Of a stretch of 64,000 nt of DNA, positions 1 to 12,959 are shown piece after piece. Under the pieces are notes generated by a model that was not told the origin of the DNA, ran no database searches, and saw only the letters and a program-made list of their open reading frames with translations. The number at the start of each line of letters is the position of its first letter. The stretch's first letter is position 1. Source of the DNA: Argentina anserina (taxonomy: Eukaryota > Streptophyta > Magnoliopsida > Rosales > Rosaceae); NCBI RefSeq assembly GCF_933775445.1, contig NC_065878.1, positions 13,217,395 to 13,281,394 on the forward strand. The letters run 5' to 3'. A program made the translations under genes and the position numbers.

Positions 1-57
1 GCCTCTGGGAAATGGAAGTATGTTTGATGGATGTCTTCAGGGACTCCTGACATCCTA
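1..57 (+). other. possible 3' tail of a coding exon, then gene-free DNA
   Basis: One frame is open from the window edge to a TAG at about position 57 and could be the last codons of a gene lying to the left. Eighteen codons are too few to recognise a family. The DNA that follows, to about 930, has no supported exon and could be 3' UTR or intergenic. Confidence 0.15.
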
Positions 58-934
58 GTGTCACTAGTCAAAGATTACTGATGTTGTGATTTCTTGAACA
101 TGATAGTTGGGAACTTGAATATTTGATCCTGTGTGTTTCAGAGAGCTGCAAGAGTAGATTTGTTATGTGTGTGATAATGTAGTTTCCGTAGTTTCTTTTC
201 TAGTCTGGGGTATGCTATGTTAACTTATTGTCCTTGGACTCCTTTCTGGGACTGGAACCGTATAGAAGTGCTTAATGTGTTTAGATTGGTCAACTGTTCA
301 GTTTGTTTTCTGATTTTATAGGTGTTCAGAATGCTTTTGAATGTTTATAGCACTTAATAGAGTTTCTCAAGGTTCCAGGATAAGACATCTAACTTCATAG
401 GAATGATATGAGTCAGTTCGGTATAATGTATGAATTGTACTTGATACAGAGAGGGAGGGGTTATATCGACCTCATTTGATTGTTCGAATAACATTTAGGA
501 TGCTTGGGATATGTTCCACTTCTTATGTGCATCTGAACCCCGTAGTCCATTGTGGTAACCGAGTATTTTGGGACATTGTTGGAATATGTGCTCAGTATAT
601 GTAACCTCCAAACTAAACTGAAACTACATTTTTCTTCAGGTCCGGAAACTGCAATTTCATTTAACAAAGATGGCAGATAGTTCCAAGGTGCTTGAATGAT
701 GATATCCTCCTTTTGTTGGTGTGAGCTTTCACCTGTTTCCTTGTGCTCTCATAGTAGTGTTGGGTTTCCAGCCCATGTGTTTTTCTTAAGATAGTTTCTT
801 AGAGTACGGTGTTCCGGTAAGGATATAGAATTCTTATTGATGATGGTTTACTTGTAGCCTTGTAGGAGGAGGCTTTACAACCTACCACTATTAGGAATAG
901 GATTCCTATTTGGTGAGGAAACATGTTTGTCAAT

Positions 935-2015
935 TAGGAAAAATTTTAAGAATGGTACCTGATAAATGATTCACTTTCAATTTTGGGAAACTTTATAAAT
1001 TATCAAATTCGTACCCGACTTCCATATTCCAACCCAATTTTAGTCAATGCCGTCAAAAATAATGTTATTTTTATGTAATTATTCATTTGTTAAAGGGTAA
1101 CATAGTATTTCCCCTCTCCCCCTCTTCCCACAGAAACACAGATGACCCAACATCTTTCTCGTCCTCTCGTCCTCTGTTGTCGCCATCTCCTCCAATCCTC
1201 CCCCTTTCCAGATCCTCACCCACCAGACCCAACTTACCATCTTAATCATCAAACCCAAAATTCAAATAACTCATTTTGCATCGTCATCCATTCTTAATCT
1301 TCCAAACCCAACTCTCCATCTTCTTACATGGAGAGAGAGGTCCAGGCGTCCCAGCGCCTTGAAAGCTCTGATGATTTATCTTCATTATTAACTGGTCATG
1401 TGATTTGCTTGGTGGGCTTTACTTATATTTCATGGTTTTTAGCATTCGTATCTTTGTGGTTTAATCCCCATTTCTTGACCATGGCTTTTCCTGTAAGAGT
1501 GAGTTTGGTACTCTTCCTATTAGATGTTTATTAACTATTAACTTTGATTGAATGCAAGCGTACAATTTCTCTATTAAACTTTGATTGAGAGCAAAGCATA
1601 TAAATTTTACTGTGATTTGGATGATTGAAAGGATGCTTGTACTGATGTGGGTTTGTCAATTATACATGGATCGATCATGTTGATTGTAGTGATTTTCAAG
1701 CCCAGTCCTCTTTTTGGATTACAAGGAGAAGTACTATAAATCGGAGTCGGTTACTCAAAAAAAGAACAACCCAGCAATCTGCAACCAACTGAATGGAAGG
1801 AAATATAGAAAGAGAGGGTCGGGCTCGCTGTTTTGGACTGACGAATTTGCCCCCATGAAGTTAACGGAAAGCACAATAATTAACGGAGTATGTAACAATA
1901 TGTACTAAAATTGGGTCATGATGGAAAAGTCATGTACCGTTTTAATATTTTAGATAGTAAATTCACCAAAATTTAGAGTGAACAATTTGTCATGTATTGT
2001 TAATAAAATTTTCAC
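935..2015. mobile_element. degraded TIR element (MULE/MITE-like), non-autonomous
   Basis: The stretch at about 940-1090 reappears, inverted and with many mismatches, at about 1885-2010. Shared blocks include CCCAATTTTAGT near the inner edge and a GTACNTGA-type motif further out, so the arms are about 110-140 bp long. The interior has pyrimidine-rich leader-like DNA and only short ORFs, so no transposase is encoded. Long arms fit Mutator-like elements, but I could not define a clean target duplication, so the ends and the superfamily are uncertain. Confidence 0.4.
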
Positions 2016-2017
2016 GG

Positions 2018-2335
2018 CTATATAAGGAGGGGTTATGCTCTAGGTTTAGGCATCACAGAGACAAAGAGCAAAATGTGTTTCATTCTCGGTTAGAGGGTGA
2101 GAGAGGGCAGAGGAGAAAGATAGAAAGAGAATAGTCCTTGTTTTCTTAGTCTTTCTTGTGTACTCATTATTAATATAGTGGAAGTGTGTTTCTGTCCGGT
2201 GGATGTAGGCAAAGCTATTTGCTGAATCATCTTAAATCTGTGTTCTTGTATTCTTTTCTTTGTGGTTGTTTCTCTTAATTTGCTGTGCTTGTTCTGTTTC
2301 TCTGACTTAACTTGTTGACCGATTCACTACAAGTA
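2018..2335 (+). repeat. probable fragment of a Ty1/copia LTR
   Basis: A TATA-like CTATATAAGG at about 2020 is followed by a leader-like purine tract. Near 2198-2245 there is a GTGGATGTAGGCA block followed by a TGCTGAATCA-type block, an arrangement I associate with the R/U5 part of plant copia LTRs. No primer-binding site, internal coding region or second LTR is seen, so this would be a solo or truncated LTR, possibly interrupted by the TIR element immediately upstream. Confidence 0.35.
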
Positions 2336-2339
2336 ATAG

Positions 2340-3700
2340 GGCCATTTCGCATTCTTTTGTAAGGTTCCTTGGACCAGAACTTTACGGTGGAATCTTTTCC
2401 CCATCTCTCGAGTCTACTACATCTTGGTTCTGAGAAAGCAAATGTGTTTCAAGATCGATGATCTGCTTAATGATGTGTGGATGCCCTGTGTTCGTGTACC
2501 TGCTTATGCAGTATGCACAAGTATTATAAAAGTGATTGTGTAATTTTGAAGAGGCTTTAGGTTCATGCAAGTTTTACTAACAGTTAGTATCTGTTCATTA
2601 TTATCATTCATTCTAGAAGAAAAAGAAGAAGAAGAGAACTAAACTGACCTACTAGCGTAGAAGATCAGGCTGCTGTTGCAACTTGATGGATTTCTAGTTA
2701 ATTGAGAGTTTCGTCTAACAGTTTCATTACCTAAAGTCAATCTATCTATCTTGCCACATTTTCCACAACAAAACTCACCCTCCTTCTCTTTCCGGTATCT
2801 AATTTTGTTTTCTTTTTTCATTCATTATTTTAAAACTCACCAAATAGTAAAAGCAACACAAAAAATTATAACATCTATTGAACAATTTTCTCTCTCAGAT
2901 CTTAACTAAAGTTTATCAAAAGTTCTATGTAGCTTTTCAATTAATATATGAAAATTAATAATGTTATTTATTGTATTTTTAATAATACAATATGAAATTA
3001 ATTAAATCATATTATCTAATTTATTATTCTGAATTTGGGTTTTCTTAAAATGAATAAAAGATTGAGGAAAAAGAAAAAAAATCATTTCTATTCTCTATTT
3101 TTAATTAGGCAGGTTGAAAATTCTCTTGTTTTATTTTTATATGTCTATTTGATAATTTCACATATGTTGAAAAAGTCAAAACGAAATTGGGAAAAGAGAG
3201 TGATCTAAGTGCTGTTTTGGAAGGTATGAATAGAAACTTTCATGAATTATACATCTTTGGAAAATAACCGGAAGAAAAAAGCCAGTGACAAATGCACATT
3301 ATGTGTTTCATGACATGAATGAACGTCACATTTTTCACATAGCTGATGCAACCGTAATAGACTACTTGATTACACTTTGAAAACTCAAAGTTTGAAGGAG
3401 AAAAATACTACTAGATAGACAAGATAGTAGATGCCACTTTAGTTGTCAAATAACTAGTGAAATTATAGAAGAAGATACCAGACCAGTGTGCCATGACTTG
3501 ACCTTATAATCTTGACGACGACCTCCCCTTTGAGAATATGAGACTAAACCAAATACCGGACGCCGTTATGTTCTTTCAAAGACATTTACAGAAAAAATGT
3601 TGATAAATTCAAGTTAGTCATCGGCTCTATTCAGTCTATTGCGTCATTATCCCATAATTAAGTAACTAACGATGTTTAAGATTTAATTTAGATTTAAGAG
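2340..3700. other. AT-rich intergenic DNA, no gene seen
   Basis: Both strands have only short ORFs without recognisable domains or splice-linked exons. The stretch 2820-3130 is very AT-rich. The right end leads into the PLD-beta promoter and leader. Confidence 0.5.
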
Positions 3701-3984
3701 GGCCGTCTTGCCTTTTCTTCTGATTTTGTCTCAACTCTCTAAGACTGACCATCTCTGTCCACGTGTACACCAACGGTGAGGGTAACCGGCGGGTGAAACA
3801 AAACGCGAAATTCTTCTGTTTCGAGCAAAACACGATCATCTCTAATCACTGCACACGCTTTTGTCAAACACGGACAGATTCAGACCAAGATTTCTTCCTT
3901 ACAAAAAAGTGGAGCAGCTTCTTCTCTGAAGGTTCCCCAACTATTGCCCAACCTCATTAAATTCTGTTGCTTCATTCCCACAAG

Positions 3985-4076
3985 GTAACCCCTTTAAGTT
4001 TTCTCCTCCTGTGATCTCTTAACACGCTTTGCTTTCCTTACATTCGTCATTTAATTCAGCGTTTCTTGTTATGTAG
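3985..4076 (+). other. probable 5' UTR intron of the PLD-beta gene
   Basis: AAG|GTAACC at 3982-3990 and a pyrimidine-containing TTATGTAG acceptor ending at 4076 bracket 92 bp upstream of the start codon. An intron here would place transcribed leader on both sides. This is inferred from splice consensus only. Confidence 0.4.
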
Positions 4077-4109
4077 GATTGTTTTCTCGCTAGGACTTGA
4101 AAACCCAAT

Positions 4110-4198
4110 TCATCTTTGGCTCCAAGATTGAATCTTTATATGGTTTAGGCTCAAAGATTGAATCTTTATTTGGTTTGGGCAATAAAAACTGAATCTTT
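4110..4198 (+). repeat. three imperfect ~30-bp tandem repeats in the PLD-beta leader
   Basis: A unit containing AAGATTGAATCTTTAT followed by a TGGTTTRGGC-type tail occurs twice. A third, more diverged copy ends in TGAATCTTTATTTGCTT. The repeats lie in the presumed 5' UTR, between the leader intron and the start codon. Confidence 0.6.
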
Positions 4199-4272
4199 AT
4201 TTGCTTGTGTGATTGGAATAGTGTAAACTCCAGTGTTAGCTGGAATTGGAGATTAAGTTGAAGATAGAATAC

Positions 4273-4338
4273 ATGTATTACAGAGTCGTGATAGAAAACC
4301 CATTACAGATACACAAGCTTTTGATTCAGTTTCTGTGA
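4273..4338 (+). promoter_or_regulatory. upstream ORF in the PLD-beta leader
   Basis: An ATG at 4273 opens a 21-codon frame closed by TGA at 4336-4338, 35 bp before the main ATG. A minimal ATG-codon-stop also occurs at 4140-4148. If both are in the mature leader they could lower translation of the main ORF. Confidence 0.4.
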
Positions 4339-4373
4339 TAGAAAAAGGGGCACAAGAAACTTGAGCTCCATTG

Positions 4374-7300
4374 ATGGACAACAATGGTTCTCCACCACCA
4401 TACTATCCACCATACCAGAATGCATACCCATACCCACATCACCATCCATCCCAATACCCACCTCCTCCTTCAGATCAATACCCTCCTACCCAATATTCAT
4501 CTCCACCAGATCATTACCCACCTGGTCCTTCCCATGCTCCATATCCCTACCCTTATAGTTCATACCCTCCTTATCAACCTTCCCCATATCCTTACCCTTC
4601 TTCAGCTTCACCTCCTTCATCTGCATACCCTCCTTCTTCAACTACATACCCTCCTTCATCTACTTCCTATCCACCATCACCCACATCCTATTCACATGCA
4701 CCATCCTCAGCATCCCTCCAATCGAACTCTTTCGACTACAGTCAGCACCCTTATCTCTATCCCTACCCGCCAGCCCGGCCTCAGAGTGGCCCTCTGCCAA
4801 CCCTTCAGCACCAGGGCAGTGGTAGTTTTAAGTACGAGTCTAATCAGTATCAGTATCAGCAGTCAGGGGCGTACCCTCCACCCGAAAGCCCCCACCAGTC
4901 CCCTTTGCGTGCTAGTAGATTCTCTCTTCACCAGAGGTATGAGAGCTGTCCTGTAGGCATTGAGGCTCCTGCTTATCCTCCGTTGGATCAAGCTTTGAGT
5001 AACTTGCATTTTTCTGAGAACCTTACAGCTGATAATTCAGCGGCACCATCAGCACCTTCGAGTGCAAGGTATGATAAGGTGGGGGAGTTTTATGGATATC
5101 CTAATAGCTCCTTTTCGAGTTGGGAGACAAGTAGCACTTATTCTGGTCAGCTTGATCCGCCAGCTCCTATTTTGACAGAAGCGAGTTCATTTAATGGATC
5201 ACAACATAGCCAGAGTTTACAGATTGTTCCGTTACAGAATAAAGGGTCTTTGAAGGTTTTGCTCTTACATGGGAATCTGGATATTTGGGTATATGAGGCG
5301 AAGAACCTGCCAAATATGGACATGTTCCACAAGACTTTAGGTGATATGCTGATGAGGTTTCCAGGGACTGGAACAAACAAGGCTGATGGGCAGTCTAACC
5401 GTGGGATCACTAGTGATCCATATGTGTCGATTTCAGTTGCAAATGCTGTAATTGGGAGGACATATGTGATAAGCAATTCTGAATTTCCTGTTTGGACGCA
5501 ACATTTCAATGTTCCAGTAGCGCATTACGCAGCTGAAGTGCATTTTGTTGTTAAAGATAGTGATCTTGTGGGATCCCAGCTTATTGGAGTCGTGGCAATT
5601 CCAGTAGAAGTCATATATTCAGGAGCAAGAGTTGAGGGAATTTACCCAATCCTGAATGCTAGTGGAAAGCCTTGTAAATCCAGAGCTTCCCTGAGTCTTT
5701 CAATTCAGTACACTCCAATTGAGAGATTGAGCATTTACCATAATGGAGTTGGGGCAGGCCCTGATTACTATGGAGTTCCTGGCACCTATTTTCCTCTTAG
5801 GACTGGTGGAAAAGTTACTCTTTATCAAGATGCTCACGTCCCAGATGGTTGTCTTCCTAACCTGATTTTAGATGGGGGGAGGCCATATGTCCATGGGAAG
5901 TGTTGGAGTGACATATATGATGCAATACGTCAAGCACGGCGTTTGATTTACATTGCTGGCTGGTCAGTTTGGCACAATGTCAAATTGGTTCGGGATGGTA
6001 GTGCTGCATCAAATGTCACCATAGGTGATCTTCTAAGATCTAAGTCCCAGGAAGGAGTGAGAGTGCTGCTGCTTGTGTGGGATGACCCAACTTCAAGGAG
6101 CATTTTGGGCTATAAAACAGTAAGTATCAAACTTTCAAGTTACTATCTTAAGGGATCCTATATATATCATTGAACTGTTTACTTTTTTAAAACGTCACAA
6201 TTCGTGAGATTCTTTGAAGCAACTCCTTATAATTTGTGTATATATCATAAAATTATTTGTTGCAGGATGGAATCATGCAAACCCATGATGAGGAAATTCG
6301 GAGGTTTTTCAAGCACTCCTCGGTGCAAGTGTTGCTTTGCCCCCGCACTGCTGGAAAACGACATAGCTGGGTTAAGCAAAGGGTAAGGCATGATCAATTA
6401 TTTTCTGTTTAGAAGTTTATGGAGATTTGCAAGCATTCTCTCTTTCTTGCAAAATTTGAGAAAAATCATTATATATCGTGAGGCCTTCTCTTTGTCTATG
6501 AGTTGCAAACTAAAAATTTGACACTGAACTTCTCAATAACTTTGAAGAGAAAGAACTCCACATGATAATTCTTCCATATATTGCTTTGCAGAAGGCGCAG
6601 AGTTCCAGATCATATAAATATAAACTAAAAGTGTATTGATTTCTTCGTATTTAATAAGCTAATTTTACATTTTAGTATAGCTTGAAAAAATGGCAAAGCA
6701 ATGGATTGTTTGACCTTTCTTAGCTGAAATTCAAGCGTAACTGAGGAGTAATATAACTTCTTTTCATGTATTGGTTTTCATGTTATTCCTTGGATCTTTG
6801 TCCTCTTCTGTGTTGTGAAATGTGTGGCATTGAATTGGTTCATGATTCTGGAATTTTAGGAAGTTGGGACGATCTATACACACCATCAGAAAACCGTAAT
6901 TGTGGATGCTGATGCCGGCCATAATCGGAGGAAAATCTTAGCTTTTGTCGGAGGACTTGACTTATGTGATGGGCGATACGATACTCCAAACCACGATCTA
7001 TTTAAGACGTTGAAAACAGAGCATAAAGATGACTATCACAACCCAACGTACACGGTAATTATTAGACTTGTCTTTTTATTTTCATGGTCAATATTTTTGA
7101 AAAAGCTTAACCTCTCACTATCCAAATGGCACAATTTATATTCTGCAAAATATTTTGGAAGCTACTGATATATATCTTGTGAAATAAGATGTCCCTATGT
7201 GTATTTAACTGAAGATATCTGAAGAAACAAGTGCAAAATGCAATAAGACATGGGCTAGGGGGAAAGGTCAAATCAGAATAGAAAGTTATCTTTTAATTTT

Positions 7301-9814
7301 ATGCTACTATTTTTACCTCACATGATCATTCATAATATAGATGCAGACATACAGTTAGACCACCAGTAAAAAAATAAAAAATAAAAAACAAATTTGTCAT
7401 TTCTTCCTGTATATAGGCTAAGCACTTGTATATTTTGGTCAAGAAATCAGTATATTGTGTGATACTGTTATTTTTAAAGTAACTAACGCAATTTTTTCTC
7501 TGGTATATATTTAATCTCTTCAAAGGGTAGCACAGCTGGTTGTCCAAGAGAGCCATGGCATGATTTGCACTCTAGGCTTGATGGTCCAGCAGCGTATGAT
7601 GTTCTAACCAACTTCGAGGAGCGCTGGTTAAAGGCCTCAAAACCACAAGGGATGAAGAAATTGAAAAAAAGTACCTACAATGACTCTTTGCTCAAGTTGG
7701 AACGGATCCCAGACATAATTGGAGCATCCCATGCTGCTTCCACTAGTGACTACGATCCTGAAACTTGGCATGTTCAGGTAATGAGATTATAACTTATTAC
7801 TGAGGTTGCCCCTGGAACTTGATCGATTATTAAATGGGGCGGGACCTAGTTCCTATATATTAACAAAAAATAAAAAATAATAATATTAAACTATAAAAAA
7901 CCAATAAGCTTTCCCTGCCATTTCACCAATGCAGATCTTTCGTTCGATTGATTCAAACTCTGTTAAAGGTTTCCCAAAGGATCCAAAAGAAGCAACAATG
8001 AAGGTAAAACATTTACTGTTGAACTTCTCTTTACCGTGGTGTTCTGGTAGTTGAGTTTACAATGGTGATTAGTGCATTATTTCTTACAGAATCTGGTGTG
8101 CGGAAAGAATGTGCTGATTGACATGAGCATACATACAGCATATGTGAAGGCCATCCGAGCTGCACAGCATTTCTTGTATATAGAGAATCAATATTTTATT
8201 GGGTCTTCATACAATTGGAGTCAATATAAAGACTTAGGTAAGAAAAGTTTTCATTTGGTAAAACTGCTGCTGTTCAAGATTGAAATGATAGTCATCATCT
8301 CTTCTAATATAAAGAGGAACATTTTGGTTTGGAGAGACCATATTGGTAGCTATACGCCTTAGTTAAGATTAAATTGATAGTGGCTGAGTATGAGTTCTAC
8401 AGTGCATGGGTTAGCATGAAGTACTCAACTGTCTTAAAACTTTTGGTCCACTCGATAAAGGATCTTCAAGTTGAACCTATGCTGATATGCTAGTTTATCG
8501 TTGGCTGTAAAATTAGAATTTGCAATCGTGGTCCTATGGTCAACTATCTGTTGATGTTTATGCAGGTGCTAATAATTTGATACCCATGGAAATTGCCCTT
8601 AAGATTGCTGAGAAAATCCGAGCAAACCAGAGATTCGCTGCGTATATTGTCATTCCAATGTGGCCAGAGGGTGTTCCAACTGGTGCAGCAACACAGAGAA
8701 TTCTATTTTGGCAGGTGGGATACGTTTACTTGGCTAATCTTTACTACTATTTATTGTGTTCAGTTTTGTATTTAAGTCGGGTTCTTGTATTGATTATTGC
8801 AGCACAAAACGATGCAAATGATGTATGAGACAATTTACAAGGCGTTGGTGGAAATGGGGTTGGAGGGTGCATTCTGCCCCCAAGACTATTTAAACTTCTT
8901 CTGTCTTGGTAATCGTGAGGCTATAGATGGAAATGATACCTCTGTTTCTGGAACTCCTCATGCAGCAAACACCCCACAGGTAAATGTTTTACCCCTTAAA
9001 CTGGCGGTCACGGTACAACCAAGGGGCCGTTTACACCTCTAGGTAGTAGGTGCCTGTATTTGATAGCAGCAAGCCATATGTCCTATGAATTCCCTGGTCT
9101 TGATTTGGAATGAGAGGAAGGGTTGCAATTTTTCTAATATTTAGCGTTGTTAATTCAAAAAAAATCTTGTGTTTACTATAAATATACTTATACATGTCCT
9201 GCATCTCCTGTTTCCAGGCATTCAGTCAAAAAAACAGGCGATTTATGATATATGTTCATTCGAAAGGAATGATAGTCGATGATGAGTACGTAATAATAGG
9301 GTCTGCAAACATCAATCAACGCTCTATGGAAGGAACAAGAGACACTGAAATAGCAATGGGGTCTTACCAACCTCATCATACATGGGCGAGAAATCATTCT
9401 AGTCCTCTTGGACAGGTACAGTTTTGAGTTATTAGTATCTGTACAGGACATAGTTACAGCTGCTTGTATGTTTTTTTTTTCACTTATATGGCCTGAATTT
9501 GCGAATGTTTTGCTTGATAGATATTTGGATATAGAATGTCTCTGTGGGCAGAGCACACAGGAACTGTTGAGGACTGTTTTAGAGAACCAGAGAGTCTTGA
9601 ATGTGTTAGGAGAGTTAGAACAATGGGTGAGATGAACTGGAAACAATTTGCCGCTGAGGAGGTAACAGAGATGAGGGGTCATCTATTGAAGTATCCAGTT
9701 GAGATTGATCGAAAAGGCAAAGTGACATCCCTTCCGGGATGTGAGAATTTCCCCGACGTAGGAGGAAATATAACCGGTTCATTCCTTGGCATTCAAGAAA
9801 ATTTGACAATTTGA
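4374..9814 (+). CDS. PLDBETA1: phospholipase D beta (C2-PLD), ten coding exons
   Basis: Hydrolyses membrane phospholipids to phosphatidic acid in Ca2+/PIP2-dependent lipid signalling. Exons: 4374-6119, 6266-6382, 6860-7054, 7526-7777, 7935-8003, 8090-8237, 8566-8714, 8803-8979, 9218-9415, 9521-9814. All junctions are GT-AG and the frame closes at 1114 aa, close to the usual length of plant PLD-beta. Residues 1 to about 180 are Pro/Tyr/Ser-rich with YPPSS-type repeats, the long N-terminal extension typical of the beta class. A C2 domain follows at about 285-435. Both HKD catalytic motifs are intact: H630-x-K632-x4-D637 in exon 3 and H965-x-K967-x4-D972 in exon 9. The C-terminus keeps the conserved Pro-rich block before the stop. 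The ATG at 4374 is the first codon of the Pro-rich frame. A possible polyadenylation signal AATAAA lies at 10063. Intact and probably functional; beta versus gamma rests on the N-terminal extension. Confidence 0.95.
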
Positions 9815-10711
9815 TCGTTAGTCTGTTACTATAGAAGAACACTCGGTACAGTTAAAAAGAGGTTTTTGTTTTGTTTAGCAAACCCATAGTATTAGACACC
9901 ATCCCTTTAGAATTTGTCTTACTCAACAGGGAGGGAATACAAGTGTTTTTTTTTTATTTTTTCGAATTTATTCTTTGGTAGAGCGAGTGGCTTCTTTGGT
10001 CAAGGAAACCTGACCATTTGATCTGCCTGGTCCTGAACTCCAGATTATGTAGTGAAGATTACAATAAAATTCCCTTTGTACAGTTTGGTTATCCTGAACA
10101 AATTGTACAACTCTGCCAACAAATTATATAATGTTGATTTCTCCCAACTCCTGCTTTGCACAAAACACCTCTGAGGCTCTGATTATGCTTCTTTTGGTTG
10201 AGAATGATTTCATGTTGCTCGTGTGATTCTGTGGCCAACTTGAAGCAATATGTTCATGTAATGCTAAAACAATATTAATAATATTCTTGTACAAATCTAG
10301 AAACCCAAGAACATAAAATGATAAAATTATATCCTTTACTCACAAAAATGGAAGGAGTCCAATGACACGAGTCAAACGACCGCAAAGGGTCAAGCAATAG
10401 TGAAGACATCTCGATGCAAGCTACGCTAATATGATCAAAGGGAAACAAATGCGAACAAAGGTGCCTATTCAGATTAAACTACGAAATGAAAAAACAAACA
10501 TCCTCAAAATTTGAAGTTGTGAACACATCAAGACTAGAAAGCAATAAAACCTCTATTTCTATAGTCATAAGATAAAGTTGCACCTTTGACAAGTTTAGCA
10601 CCTAAGACCTTGATTGGTGTACGTTTTCACGCATCACAGCTTCATCCAAATAACAGTATAGGTCATCGAGGTCAATGCACTATCAAACTCCAACCCCTAC
10701 TCACAAGTTCC
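9815..10711. other. shared 3' flank of convergent PLD-beta and ataxin-10-like genes
   Basis: The two stop codons face each other across about 900 bp. I see UTR-like AT-rich sequence, an AATAAA at 10063 on the plus strand, and no further gene. Confidence 0.5.
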
Positions 10712-12321
10712 TCACGAGATATTAACAAGCTTTGGACGTCCAGTTTCCGGGTTCATCTCTACTCGGAGACCAAGTCGAGCAAGGTCAGGAACATCAACAG
10801 ACCCTTGAAGTTCCAATTCAGCCACTGCCTGTTGATTTTCTTCGTTGCGCTCCAACAAGTTCCTCACACACCAAATGCCCCACTCCCTTAAGTACGGGTT
10901 GTCATCATCTGTTACACATTGTTGTAACAACAGAAGGAGCCCATTCTTTCTTCTAATCTCATCCTGCACAAGCTTCCGTCCATATAAACAATTGCCAATG
11001 ACTCCAACAATGTCTCTCCGAAAGCCTTTGTACGGACATGGTTTCAATGTAGAAGAAGTTGATCCATATTGGTCCTCTGCTTGGTTGATGGATTTCCTAA
11101 TTATTGCTGGTGGCTCTAGGTCATGAAGCAAACACAACAGTATTTCAATGAGACCATAGGAGAGCAAAGCATCCACCACATCCATATTATCCTCCGTCAA
11201 TCCTCTTAGTGTCCCTTGAGCACATATATCTCTCAAGATTGTAAGCGAATATCCTAAGACATCTATATCAACAGAGCATGTTGGTAGTCCAGAACTGCCT
11301 CTTGTTGCATGACTAAGAACTGTAATGGAGTTCTTGAAGATTCCAAAAACACACAAAGCAAATTCATTTGGAACACTTAGCTCGTTAAGGCGTTCATTCA
11401 AGATCTCTGATACGTTTTTTAGCAAAAAATCTTGGTCCTTTGAGAAAGACTCTCCCCCAAATTCCCCACGTTCTGTATCTTCACCATTCTCACTTCCACC
11501 ACCATGTTCTAAACTAAAGAAAAGTGGCCGGAAGTAAGGTTCCTCTAAGCAAACTCTTGAAAGAAGCAGTTTATACCAATTTTCTCCAAAACCAACTATT
11601 TTAGACACAAAACATAAGAAGGTACAAATTAGTCTCATTCATGAATAAATTATTTCAGAAAGAAACTTAACTGAAGCTAAATTTAAGTAGCAATAAAAAG
11701 ACATCCATAATTACCTGCAGCAGCAGTCCTTACAATCTCTTTCACAATAGTTACTCCACAATCACCACAAAGCTGTGCAACCAGTTCAGGGGTTCCATCA
11801 CAGCAAGTGTAGATAATCATACACAGCGGGCCACACGTCTTCTGGCTACGAACTCTTGCAAGAGCAAGAAACTTTTCGGAAAAGAGTTGCTGCCAAATTG
11901 CATGCTGCTGTCGTTCTCCAGCCAATGCAGCATTAGCTAGAACTTGCAAGCCCACACAAATAATCCCAAAATCGGGCTCCAGCAAAATTACAGAACTCAA
12001 AACATCGGATATGATTGCAACCCCATTTTCTTCAACAAATGAGTTCTGATTTGCCACCTCCCCAGCACACAGATTTCTTAAAAGCCTTAAGGACAATGTC
12101 AGAAGGTAGTGATCAGACGGGTATGAGAGACATTGAATGAGCTGGAGCACTGTGGGAAGAACATTCTTGGAAGCAAGGTCTTCGCGACCAGAGTCGGTTT
12201 TACAAACTAGTATTAACTCTTCCAAGGATTCCAAAAGGTTAGATGAGTTTGAAACACTTAGAACTGCCTGGAGAACATCTTCAGGAACAAAGCACTTTTC
12301 TTGACCAGAGCATTTATCCAT
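10712..12321 (-). CDS. ataxin-10-like ARM-repeat protein
   Basis: Two coding exons on the minus strand, 12321-11715 and 11595-10712, joined by a GT-AG intron, give 496 aa. The C-terminal ~100 residues match the ataxin-10 domain: a PYKGFRRD block, a GN-LYGRKLVQDEIR block, then DDDNPYLREWGIW-VRNL and a PxLxxLGLRVE-like end. The N-terminal part is leucine-rich and helical, as expected for armadillo-type repeats. In Arabidopsis the related gene is, as I recall, MEE50, needed in embryo development; the biochemical role is poorly known. The ATG at 12321 is chosen because the open frame upstream has no other Met before a splice acceptor at 12398/12397. A 5' UTR intron 12854-12397 is likely, and the upstream exon carries an out-of-frame 14-codon uORF. 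Intact; family assignment is firm, function is not. Confidence 0.88.
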
Positions 12322-12396
12322 TACTAAATCATATATCGAATCAAAGAAAAAAAAACAACTGCGAAAGCTAACTCTGGTCTTAAGTACTATTTGAAC

Positions 12397-12854
12397 CTGC
12401 AGAGAGATACAAAACAACACCAAGAGGTAAGCTTTACTGAATCATCATCCAACAAGTAAAATCAATACTCAAAAGCTATCCACATATCATAACTAAACCC
12501 AGAAACCCAATTCTCTATACAGTTAGCTAATGTCAAATCAGTACTGATAGTGCTTCAATTCAACATTTGATATTGCCAGAAAACTATCATCTCTAATTCA
12601 AATTTATGAGTCTAAGACAGTTCTATATTCTAATTAAAAGACAACATAGTGCAGATGGGTATGAATTCCTGAAGCTCAAAATTTCAAGAACCACAGAAAC
12701 TGAAGAGAACTGATATATGACATGAAATCTAAGCTAAAACTATCATAAACTGAATCGCTAAATAGATAGTGATGAGATTAAAGAACCCAATTTTGTAATT
12801 GTAAAACGAAGAGAAAACGATGAAGATTAACAGAGCAGACTTGAAGTTTTTTAC
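12397..12854 (-). other. probable 5' UTR intron of the ataxin-10-like gene
   Basis: On the minus strand GTAGAG|GTAAAA at 12855/12854 and a CTCTCTGCAG acceptor ending at 12397 bracket this segment, directly before the exon that carries the start codon. The leader exon would lie at about 12855-12950. Confidence 0.5.
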
Positions 12855-12959
12855 CTCTACGGAGAGGGAGGGAGCCGCGCATCAAGTTCAGATATGAGTT
12901 CTGGGAATAGGGTTTAACGCAGAGAAGAGGACACTAAAGGGTAAGGGTTTAAATTTTTC

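Noticed and set aside
1328..1534. Short ORF with a hydrophobic segment inside the TIR element
   Set aside because: Sixty-eight codons, no known domain and no exon partners; lies inside a degraded repeat.
4384..4956. 190-codon His/Leu/Thr-rich ORF at the start of PLD-beta
   Set aside because: It is the shifted frame of the Pro/Tyr-rich repeats of PLD-beta exon 1.
5147..5509. 120-codon minus-strand ORF
   Set aside because: Antisense to the C2-domain part of PLD-beta exon 1, with no independent support.
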